Assembly: GCA_902782305.1 (NCBI GenBank)
Contig: CACZMV010000034.1
Span: 1-49,286, forward strand
Length of the DNA stretch: 49,286 bases
Direction: 5' to 3'
From: an uncultured Prevotellaceae bacterium
Lineage (GTDB): Bacteria; Bacteroidota; Bacteroidia; Bacteroidales; Bacteroidaceae
Translations under genes and position numbers: made by a program
Notes under the pieces: model-generated
What the model was told of the DNA's origin: nothing
Database searches by the model: none
What the model saw: only the letters and a program-made list of their open reading frames with translations
Shown: positions 34,743 through 42,256 of the stretch, one piece after another
Numbering within the stretch: the stretch's first letter is position 1
How the letters are laid out: each line of letters starts with the position of its first letter

Positions 34743-35825
34743 CTACAATGCTTCAATAAAACGGTCAAACATAAATTCGGTATCTACAGGTCCAGAGCAA
34801 GCCTCTGGGTGGAACTGTGAGGAGAACCAAGGATTGGTCTGATGGCGGATGCCCTCATTCGAACCATCGTTCATATTGACAAAGAGTTCGCGCCAATCCT
34901 TACCCAACGTAGAAGCATCAACAGCGTATCCGTGATTCTGTGAAGTAACATAGCAACGGTTGGTGCCCACCTCACGAACGGGTTGGTTGTGAGAACGGTG
35001 ACCGTATTTCAGTTTATAGATGGTAGCACCTGCTGCCTTAGCCAACAACTGGTTACCCATGCAGATACCACAGATGGGTTTGCGGCTGGCAGAGAGTTGC
35101 TTCTTCAGAACCTCCACAGCATCCACACACTTGTCTGGGTCGCCAGGACCATTAGCCAGGAACAGTCCGTCGAACTGCATATCGGTATAGTCATAGTTCC
35201 AAGGAACACGAATCACCTCAACACCTCGATTAATGAGACAGCGGATAATGTTTGCCTTCACGCCACAGTCCACAAGAACCACCTTTTTACCAGCACCCTC
35301 GTTATAGCGTACAACATCCTTGCAGGAAACACGCTCCACCCAGTTCACGTCGCCATAGTTCGCCTGTTCTGTTTGCTGAGGTTCTGCTTCAACTCCCTCA
35401 AACACCAAACGCCCCATCATCACACCATGTTCACGCAGCACCTTGGTCAACTGACGGGTATCAATGCCCGTCACACCAGGCACCTGTTCACGCTTCAGCC
35501 AATCGCCCAGACTCTCGTTAGCATTCCAGTGACTATACTGTTCGCTGTAGTCACTAACGATAAGCGCTGTGGCATAAATGCGGTCGCTCTCCATAAAGGT
35601 GGGTAGTCCGTTCTTCTCAAAGCTGAACTTTGGAACGCCATAGTTGCCCACCAATGGGAAGGTTGTTACCAGCATCTGACCAGCATAACTCGGGTCGGTA
35701 AGCGACTCGGGATAGCCCATCATGGCTGTGTTAAACACCACCTCACCCGCTACGTTTTTCTCGTAGCCGAATGATTGTCCGTGAAACTGTGTTCCGTCAT
35801 CTAAGACGAGTGTTACTTCTTTCAT
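34743..35825 (-). CDS. carA: carbamoyl-phosphate synthase small subunit
   Basis: A 360-residue glutamine amidotransferase subunit: N-terminal CPSase small-chain domain (about 1-150) and class I GATase domain with nucleophile Cys in ICGICMGNQLLA and the His/Glu pair in SSQFHPEA. It hydrolyses glutamine and tunnels ammonia to CarB. Nine bases follow the purF stop; 23 separate it from carB. Confidence 0.97.
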   Translation of the reverse strand: MKEVTLVLDDGTQFHGQSFGYEKNVAGEVVFNTAMMGYPESLTDPSYAGQMLVTTFPLVGNYGVPKFSFEKNGLPTFMESDRIYATALIVSDYSEQYSHWNANESLGDWLKREQVPGVTGIDTRQLTKVLREHGVMMGRLVFEGVEAEPQQTEQANYGDVNWVERVSCKDVVRYNEGAGKKVVLVDCGVKANIIRCLINRGVEVIRVPWNYDYTDMQFDGLFLANGPGDPDKCVDAVEVLKKQLSASRKPICGICMGNQLLAKAAGATIYKLKYGHRSHNQPVREVGTNRCYVTSQNHGYAVDASTLGKDWRELFVNMNDGSNEGIRHQTNPWFSSQFHPEACSGPVDTEFMFDRFIEAL

Positions 35826-35834
35826 ATGTTCTAT

Positions 35835-37652
35835 TTAGAATTTTGTTTCCTGATTATACACTTTCTCTATATAATTCACAAATGCCTGATTGCAAAGTCT
35901 CACACCTCCAGGTGTTGGATAGTCGCCAGTGAAATACCAATCGCCTGGATGGTTAGGACAAGCAGTATGCAGTCCACCTATCGACTGGAAGACGAGTTCT
36001 ATTGGAGTATCAACACCATCTGGGCGCAACATCTCCACCATCTTGGTATTTAATTCTTCAATGGTAAAGGGCTTATACAGTTGTTTGGCAAAGGCTTCTG
36101 TGCCTCCATTCTTACACTGCCTATAAACATCCTCTATCAAGGCATGCATGCCTCGCTCCTTCAGCAGTTCGATACAGGCACGGAAGGCAATAAACTCCTC
36201 CAATCGGGCCATATCGATGCCATAATAGTCTGGATAGCGTATCTGTGGAGCACTGGACACCAATACTATTTTCTTAGGATGCAGACGGTCCAAGATTTTG
36301 ATGATGCTCTCCTTTAGTGTTGTTCCACGAACAATGGAGTCGTCAATGACCACCAGATTATCTACTTTCTGTTCCAGCACATCATAGGTGATATCGTAGA
36401 CGTGAGAAGCCAAATCGTTGCGCTGGTTACCCTCGGTAATAAAAGTACGCAACTTGATGTCTTTCCATGCAGCTTTCTCTGAGCGCACATAGTCGTTCAG
36501 GATAGCTTCCAGTTCCTCACGAGTCGGTACACGGCCCAATGCCTCGATGCGCTCTATCTTACGCTCGTTCAGATAACGTTTGAATCCACCCAGCATACCA
36601 TAGTAGGCGACCTCCGCCGTATTGGGAATAAACGAGAACACGGTATGGTCTACATCATTGTCAATGGCACGCAGAATGGAATTCGTCAGTTGCTCACCCA
36701 GTTTCTTACGCTCCTGATAGATTTCACTGTCGTTTCCACGACTGAAATAGATGCGCTCGAAAGAACAAGCCGAATAGCCTCGCTGGGGAATGATTTGTTC
36801 CAGCTTCATCTCACCATGACTATTGACGATGAGAGCCTGACCAGGTTGCAACTCCTTGATATCATTGGCATTCAGATTAAACGTAGTCTGCAATACAGGA
36901 CGTTCAGATGCCAGCGCCACCACCTCGTCGTCATGATAATAGAATGCAGGACGAATGCCCCAAGGGTCACGCATGGAGAACATCTCGCCAGAACCCGTCA
37001 GTCCACATACCACATAGCCGCCATCAAAATCGGGCATCGTGGTACGAAGCACATTACCCATCTCCACATGGTCGTCGATATATCGGGTGATGTCTGTGCC
37101 CGTAAGACCTTGCTGCTGGGCTTCGATGAAGTTGCGCTCTACCTCACGGTCCAGACGATGCCCCATCCATTCCAACATGATGTAGGAGTCGCTATAGATA
37201 CGAGGGCACTGTCCTTGGGCTGTAATCTTCTGGAACACCTCATCGATATTGGTCATATTGAAGTTGCCACACAGACAAAGGTTCTTGGCTTTCCAGTTGT
37301 TGCGGCGCAGGAAAGGATGGACGTAGGTCAGTCCTGACTTTCCTGTAGTGGAATAGCGCAGATGGCCCATATAGAGCTCACCGTTAAAGTCACGATTGAC
37401 GCGCGAGAAGATTTCCGTGATAGCGTCTTTCCCTTCAGCTTTTTCGCGGAACATGTATTCATGACCAGGCTCCGTACCTAACTTGACGCTGGCAATACCA
37501 GCACCTTCCTGCCCACGGTTGTGCTGCTTCTCCATCATCAGATAGAGCTTGTTCAGTCCGTAGGCCCATGTGCCGTACTTCTGCTCGTAATACTCCAGTG
37601 GCTTCAACAGGCGAATCATCGCCACACCACACTCATGTTTCAGTTCTTCCAT
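35835..37652 (-). CDS. purF: amidophosphoribosyltransferase, long form
   Basis: A 605-residue class II glutamine amidotransferase fused to a type I phosphoribosyltransferase. The nucleophile is C8 in HECGVAMI after a 7-residue propeptide; the PRPP loop is VVIDDSIVRGTT. It is about 100 residues longer than the common PurF, with an insertion before the PRPP loop (around 370-430, LGRVPTREELEAILNDYV and GNQRNDLASHVYD). This long form is typical of Bacteroidetes; whether it is the purine-pathway enzyme or a paralog cannot be told here. It begins 12 bp after the glmS terminator. Confidence 0.85.
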   Translation of the reverse strand: MEELKHECGVAMIRLLKPLEYYEQKYGTWAYGLNKLYLMMEKQHNRGQEGAGIASVKLGTEPGHEYMFREKAEGKDAITEIFSRVNRDFNGELYMGHLRYSTTGKSGLTYVHPFLRRNNWKAKNLCLCGNFNMTNIDEVFQKITAQGQCPRIYSDSYIMLEWMGHRLDREVERNFIEAQQQGLTGTDITRYIDDHVEMGNVLRTTMPDFDGGYVVCGLTGSGEMFSMRDPWGIRPAFYYHDDEVVALASERPVLQTTFNLNANDIKELQPGQALIVNSHGEMKLEQIIPQRGYSACSFERIYFSRGNDSEIYQERKKLGEQLTNSILRAIDNDVDHTVFSFIPNTAEVAYYGMLGGFKRYLNERKIERIEALGRVPTREELEAILNDYVRSEKAAWKDIKLRTFITEGNQRNDLASHVYDITYDVLEQKVDNLVVIDDSIVRGTTLKESIIKILDRLHPKKIVLVSSAPQIRYPDYYGIDMARLEEFIAFRACIELLKERGMHALIEDVYRQCKNGGTEAFAKQLYKPFTIEELNTKMVEMLRPDGVDTPIELVFQSIGGLHTACPNHPGDWYFTGDYPTPGGVRLCNQAFVNYIEKVYNQETKF

Positions 37653-37664
37653 TATTATATTTTA

Positions 37665-37700
37665 AAAAAGGGGCGAACCGTCATTGACGATCCGCCCTTT
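37665..37700 (-). terminator. terminator or attenuator between glmS and purF
   Basis: On the minus strand, AAGGGCGGATCGTCA pairs imperfectly with TGACGGTTCGCCCCTT, followed by T6 (37670-37665). It is 12 bp from the purF ATG, with no room for a promoter between, so purF-carAB may depend on read-through. Confidence 0.75.
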
Positions 37701-37703
37701 ATA

Positions 37704-39548
37704 TCATTCAACAGTAACACTCTTTGCCAAGTTTCTTGGTTGGTCAACGTTCTTACCTTTACAAACGGCAACATGATATGCCAACAGCTGCAGAGGAATA
37801 GTAGCCACCAGTGGCTCCAGACACTCCATCACATCTGGTAGTTCAATGGTCTCATCGGCAATCTTCGAAATGGTTTCATCACCCTTCGAAACAAGTGCTA
37901 TCACCCTACCCTGACGGGCCTTGATCTCTTGGATGTTACTGAGCACCTTCTCATACATCGCGTTATGCGTGGCAATGACCACCACGGGCATATCAGAGTC
38001 TATCAGCGCGATAGGTCCGTGTTTCATTTCGGCAGCAGGATAACCCTCCGCATGAATATAGGATATCTCTTTCAGCTTCAAAGCTCCTTCCAAAGCTACG
38101 GGATAAGAGAATCCGCGCCCAAGATACAGGAAGTTATGTGCATAGGTAAAGGTACGTGCCAAGTCTTTCACTTTCTCGTTGGTTTTCAGTACCTCACGAA
38201 TCTTATCAGGAATCTCGCTCAGTCCCTTCACCACCTGCAGATATTCATCGCGGTCAATGGTACCCTTGGCCTCACCCATTGCCAAAGCAATCATCGTGAG
38301 CACCGTTACCTGACCTGTGAATGCCTTCGTGGAGGCCACACCTATCTCAGGACCTACGTGGATATAGGTACCTGTGTCTGTGTTACGGGGAATACTGCTA
38401 CCAATGGCATTGCAAACACCATAGATGAAGGCACCCTTTTCCTTAGCCAATTGTACGGCAGCCAAGGTGTCAGCCGTCTCACCACTCTGCGAGATAGCTA
38501 TCACCACATCGCCCTTACCCACTACAGGGTTACGATATCTGAACTCAGAAGCATACTCCACCTCTACTGGAATACGACAATAGGTCTCTATCAGCTGCTT
38601 GCCAATCAGTCCGGCATGCCAGGACGTTCCGCAGGCTACAATCACCACGCGCTTGGCTTCCAGCATCTGGCGACGGAAATCTATCAGTGCCGACAGGGTC
38701 ACATGGTCTGCCTCCATATTTACACGACCACGCATACAGTTGGTCAAGCACTCAGGCTGCTCGAAGATTTCCTTCAGCATGAAGTGGGCGTAACCACCTT
38801 TCTCTATCTGACCTAAGTCTAAATCTACTTTCTTAACCTTCAGCTCCTGCTCTTCGCCCAGAATACTCATCACGTGCAGTTCCTCGCCACGGCGAATCAG
38901 AGCGATATTGCCATCCTCCAGATAGACCACCTTATCGGTGTATTCTACGATAGGACTGGCATCACTACCCAAGAAGAACTCGTCCTTGCCGATACCCACT
39001 ACCAGCGGGCTCTGCTTGCGGGCAGCTACTATCTGGTCGGGGTCACGCTTGTCAATCACGGCAATCGCATAGGCACCAATCACCTGATAGAGAGCCACCT
39101 GAACGGCCTCCAACAGCGAGAGGTTCTTCTTGACCATGATGTACTCAATCAACTGAACCAGCACCTCCGTATCGGTATCGCTGACAAACTGAATACCCTT
39201 GGCCTTCAGTTTCTCCTTGATATCAGCATAGTTCTCAATGATACCATTGTGGATAATAGCCAGATTATGACTTTGCGAATAGTGAGGATGGGCATTTCTT
39301 GACGAAGGCTCTCCATGCGTAGCCCAACGGGTATGAGCAATACCGATGGTACCACTCACATTCTTGTCGCTACAATACTCACAGAGATTATCAACCTTTC
39401 CCTTCGCCTTGTATACATTCAAACTGCCGTCGTCGTTAATCAAAGCGACACCAGCTGAATCATAACCGCGGTACTCCAGTCTGCGGAGTCCCTTAATCAA
39501 AATGGGATAAGCTTCCTTTTTACCTATATATCCTACTATTCCACACAT
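37704..39548 (-). CDS. glmS: glutamine--fructose-6-phosphate aminotransferase
   Basis: A 614-residue enzyme: class II GATase domain (Cys1 after Met removal, MCGIVGYIG; LRRLEYRGYDSAG) and two SIS domains (CGTSWHAG, SQSGETADT, AEMKHGPIALI). It makes glucosamine-6-phosphate, the first step to cell-wall amino sugars. The start at 39548 is fixed by the need for Cys at residue 2. No glmS ribozyme is apparent upstream. It opens a run of glutamine-using genes with purF, carA and carB. Confidence 0.97.
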   Translation of the reverse strand: MCGIVGYIGKKEAYPILIKGLRRLEYRGYDSAGVALINDDGSLNVYKAKGKVDNLCEYCSDKNVSGTIGIAHTRWATHGEPSSRNAHPHYSQSHNLAIIHNGIIENYADIKEKLKAKGIQFVSDTDTEVLVQLIEYIMVKKNLSLLEAVQVALYQVIGAYAIAVIDKRDPDQIVAARKQSPLVVGIGKDEFFLGSDASPIVEYTDKVVYLEDGNIALIRRGEELHVMSILGEEQELKVKKVDLDLGQIEKGGYAHFMLKEIFEQPECLTNCMRGRVNMEADHVTLSALIDFRRQMLEAKRVVIVACGTSWHAGLIGKQLIETYCRIPVEVEYASEFRYRNPVVGKGDVVIAISQSGETADTLAAVQLAKEKGAFIYGVCNAIGSSIPRNTDTGTYIHVGPEIGVASTKAFTGQVTVLTMIALAMGEAKGTIDRDEYLQVVKGLSEIPDKIREVLKTNEKVKDLARTFTYAHNFLYLGRGFSYPVALEGALKLKEISYIHAEGYPAAEMKHGPIALIDSDMPVVVIATHNAMYEKVLSNIQEIKARQGRVIALVSKGDETISKIADETIELPDVMECLEPLVATIPLQLLAYHVAVCKGKNVDQPRNLAKSVTVE

Positions 39549-39591
39549 ACTATTAACCTTAACGTTTTTGTGCTTACGTTTTTTTCGGCTG

Positions 39592-39599
39592 CAAAAGTA
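39592..39599 (-). promoter_or_regulatory. -7 box of glmS
   Basis: TACTTTTG on the minus strand (39599-39592), 43 nt before the ATG, immediately after the T-run of the uxaC terminator. No exact -33 box. Confidence 0.55.
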
Positions 39600-39600
39600 C

Positions 39601-39642
39601 AAAAAAAATGGCTAACCTAATCAGGGTTAGCCAATTTTTTTT
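39601..39642. terminator. terminator of uxaC
   Basis: Nine-bp stem TGGCTAACC (39609-39617) with GGTTAGCCA (39625-39633), 7-nt loop, flanked by A8 on the left and T8 on the right, so it can work on both strands. It begins right at the uxaC stop and abuts the glmS promoter. Confidence 0.85.
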
Positions 39643-41050
39643 AATAGAACTTGAAATATCTACGAGCGTTGTTGTAAGAGATGTCTTCAACCATCTTGCC
39701 CAACAGCTCACGATCGTCGGGCAGCAGGCCCTTCTCTACATCGTTACCCAGCATATTGCAGAGAATACGACGGAAATATTCGTGACGTGGATAGCTCAAG
39801 AACGAGCGGCTGTCGGTCAGCATACCTACGAAGCGGCTCAGCAGACCCAATACTGACAGGGCATTCATCTGACGCTCCATACCGTCCTTCTGGTCGTTGA
39901 ACCACCAACCTGAACCAAACTGAATCTTGCCAGGCTCACCACCCTGGAAATTACCCAGCATCGTAGCGATTACCTCGTTAGCGCAAGGATTCAATGTATA
40001 TAATATGGTACGCGTGAGCTTGTCTTCCATATTCAACTTGTTCAGGAACTTAGCCATAGCCTTAGCGGTATTGAACTCACCGATAGAGTCGAAACCTGTG
40101 TCAGGACCTAGCTGGTTCAGCATCTTGGTGTTGTTGTTACGGATAGCGCCATAGTGGAACTGCTGTGTCCAGTCGGCATCAGCATCCATCTCTGCCATCA
40201 CGGTCAGGAAGCAGTGCTTGTACTGACGAATCTCTAAGTTGCTCAGCTGCTGTCCGCGCAGTGCCTTCTCGAAGATGGTCTCAATCTGTGAGTCGGTATA
40301 CTCCTCATCATAGAACTCCTCGATACCGTGGTCTGACAACTTACAACCATTGGCGGCAAAGAAGTCATGACGCTTCTTCAGGGCATCCACCATATCGGTG
40401 AACTTGCGGATTTCAACACCACTTACATGAGCCAACTGGTCAACATATACGGCAAACTCCGGAGCGTCAATGTTCATGGCCTTGTCAGGACGCCATGCAG
40501 GAATCATCATGGGGTCGTCGTCAGCCTTATGCTTGGCATACTCAATGTGGTTGTGCAGGTCGTCCACGGGATCGTCGGTGGTGCAGACGCACTCTACGTG
40601 ATAATGCTTCATCAGTCCACGAGCCGAGAACTCGGGCTGCTTCAGCTTCTCATTACACTCATCGAAAATCTCACGAGCGGTCTTGGGCGACAGAATCTTA
40701 TCGATACCGAAAGCGGTCTTCAGCTCCAGGTGTGTCCAGTGATACAAGGGGTTACGCAGGGTGTAGGGCACGGTCTCTGCCCACTTCTCAAACTTCTCCC
40801 AGTCTGTAGTGTCCTTACCTGTGCAGAAGCGCTCGTCCACACCGTTGGTACGCATGGCACGCCACTTATAGTGGTCACCACCCAGCCACAACTCTGTGAT
40901 GCTCTTAAACTTATGGTCGTTAGCAACCATCTCAGGAATCAAGTGACAGTGATAGTCAATGATAGGCATCTTAGCCGCATGGTTGTGATACAGGTCCTGT
41001 GCTACCTCATTGTCGAGCACGAAGTTTTTGTCGTTAAATTGCTTAATCAT
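39641..41050 (-). CDS. uxaC: glucuronate isomerase
   Basis: A 469-residue uronate isomerase, converting glucuronate to fructuronate and galacturonate to tagaturonate. The metal-binding DYHCHL (about 32-37) and the segment YHVECVCTTDDPVDDLHNH are diagnostic, and length matches the family. No other uronate-pathway gene is in the window. It is transcribed alone from a minus -7 box (41097-41090) and ends in its own terminator. Confidence 0.95.
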   Translation of the reverse strand: MIKQFNDKNFVLDNEVAQDLYHNHAAKMPIIDYHCHLIPEMVANDHKFKSITELWLGGDHYKWRAMRTNGVDERFCTGKDTTDWEKFEKWAETVPYTLRNPLYHWTHLELKTAFGIDKILSPKTAREIFDECNEKLKQPEFSARGLMKHYHVECVCTTDDPVDDLHNHIEYAKHKADDDPMMIPAWRPDKAMNIDAPEFAVYVDQLAHVSGVEIRKFTDMVDALKKRHDFFAANGCKLSDHGIEEFYDEEYTDSQIETIFEKALRGQQLSNLEIRQYKHCFLTVMAEMDADADWTQQFHYGAIRNNNTKMLNQLGPDTGFDSIGEFNTAKAMAKFLNKLNMEDKLTRTILYTLNPCANEVIATMLGNFQGGEPGKIQFGSGWWFNDQKDGMERQMNALSVLGLLSRFVGMLTDSRSFLSYPRHEYFRRILCNMLGNDVEKGLLPDDRELLGKMVEDISYNNARRYFKFY

Positions 41051-41089
41051 ATTATGTTTTTTGTTTTAGTGATATTGCTCAATTGGATG

Positions 41090-41097
41090 CAAAGGTA
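41090..41097 (-). promoter_or_regulatory. -7 box of uxaC
   Basis: TACCTTTG on the minus strand (41097-41090), about 40 nt before the ATG. A TTTG exists but 25 bp upstream, so -33 spacing is poor. Confidence 0.55.
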
Positions 41098-41147
41098 GCG
41101 AAATAAATCCATATATCAGCAACAAATCCCTTTTTTTGAAGAAAAAT

Positions 41148-41161
41148 TAACGTAAACGTTA
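41148..41161. promoter_or_regulatory. TAACGT-AA-ACGTTA palindrome, possible operator
   Basis: A 14-bp palindrome with 6-bp arms between the divergent uxaC and ansA genes, touching the -33 region of the ansA promoter. Its AACG/CGTT half-sites resemble LacI-type operators; no such regulator is encoded nearby. Confidence 0.45.
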
Positions 41162-41182
41162 GCATAACATTGAAATTATTCG

Positions 41183-41190
41183 TATCTTTG
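41183..41190 (+). promoter_or_regulatory. -7 box of ansA, leaderless type
   Basis: TATCTTTG at 41183-41190, ending 4 nt before the ATG at 41195. -33 is weak (TTAG at 41159). Confidence 0.6.
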
Positions 41191-41194
41191 CCCC

Positions 41195-42223
41195 ATGCAA
41201 AGTAAAGTACTACTAATCTATACCGGCGGAACCATCGGTATGAACCGCAATCCGCAGACGGGAGCCCTGGAGCCTTTCGACTTCGAGCACCTGCTGAACA
41301 ACGTACCTGAACTCAAGCAGTTCGACACCCAGATAGCCACCTATCAGTTCAATCCCCCCATCGACTCCAGCGATATGTCGCCACGCCTGTGGACGGACCT
41401 TTCGCACGTCATTGCCGACCACTACGATGAGTACGACGGCTTTGTCGTGCTGCATGGCACCGACACCATGGCCTACACAGCCTCTGCCCTATCCTATATG
41501 CTGGAGAATCTCACCAAGCCCGTCATCTTCACGGGCTCGCAGCTGCCCATCGGACAGCTTCGCACCGATGGCAAGGAAAATCTCATCACCTCCATCGAGA
41601 TTGCTGCCGCTAAGGACGAAGCGGGTCATGCCCGAGTGCCCGAGGTAGGCATCTATTTCGGAGGCCATCTGCTGCGTGGAAATCGCACCACCAAACAGAG
41701 TGCTGAGGAGTTCAATGCCTTCGAGTCGTTCAACTTCCCCCATCTGGTCGAGGCAGGTGTCAACATCATCTATCACGATGAACTCATTCTGAAGCCCGAC
41801 TTCACGAAGCCCATGACTCCCCATTTCCGTTTAGACAATAACGTCATCATCTTCTCGTTGTTCCCTGGCGTGCGCGAAGACTTGATACGCCACATCATCC
41901 ACACCCCCAACCTCAAGAGCATCGTCATGCGCACCTTCGGTTCAGGCAATGCGCCCCAGAATCCCTGGTTGCTCAGTGCGCTGAAGGAAGGTACGCGCAA
42001 CGGAAAGGTCATTGTCAACATCAGCCAGTGCATGCAGGGAGCCGTCGAGATGGGACGCTACGACACGGGCTATCATCTTCAGGAAGCGGGCGTTGTCAGC
42101 GGTTATGACTCAACGGTCGAAAGTGCCGTCACCAAACTAATGTTCCTCCAGTCTCACTACGACGATCCTGAGAAGGTGCGTGAGATGATGAAGCGCAGCA
42201 TTCGTGGCGAGATTTCCATATAA
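41195..42223 (+). CDS. ansA: type I L-asparaginase
   Basis: A 342-residue asparaginase hydrolysing L-asparagine to aspartate and ammonia. The two catalytic-Thr motifs are present: YTGGTIGM (about 9-16) and HGTDTMAYTAS (about 88-98). There is no signal peptide, so it is the cytoplasmic type I enzyme. The ATG is almost at the predicted transcription start. Its end faces the S9 peptidase gene across a shared hairpin. Confidence 0.93.
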   Translation: MQSKVLLIYTGGTIGMNRNPQTGALEPFDFEHLLNNVPELKQFDTQIATYQFNPPIDSSDMSPRLWTDLSHVIADHYDEYDGFVVLHGTDTMAYTASALSYMLENLTKPVIFTGSQLPIGQLRTDGKENLITSIEIAAAKDEAGHARVPEVGIYFGGHLLRGNRTTKQSAEEFNAFESFNFPHLVEAGVNIIYHDELILKPDFTKPMTPHFRLDNNVIIFSLFPGVREDLIRHIIHTPNLKSIVMRTFGSGNAPQNPWLLSALKEGTRNGKVIVNISQCMQGAVEMGRYDTGYHLQEAGVVSGYDSTVESAVTKLMFLQSHYDDPEKVREMMKRSIRGEISI

Positions 42224-42256
42224 CAAAAAAAGGCTCCTCAATTGCGAGGGGCCTTT
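42224..42256 (-). terminator. terminator with the S9 peptidase stop codon in the stem
   Basis: Arms 42229-42239 and 42246-42256 pair with one G-T mismatch around AATTGC; T7 follows on the minus strand. The peptidase codons N-V-K-A-P-R-N and its TGA lie in the hairpin. It may also slow plus transcription from ansA. Confidence 0.8.

Noticed and set aside
39549-39600. glmS ribozyme or riboswitch before glmS
   Set aside because: The leader is only about 45 nt and AT-rich, far too short for the ribozyme.
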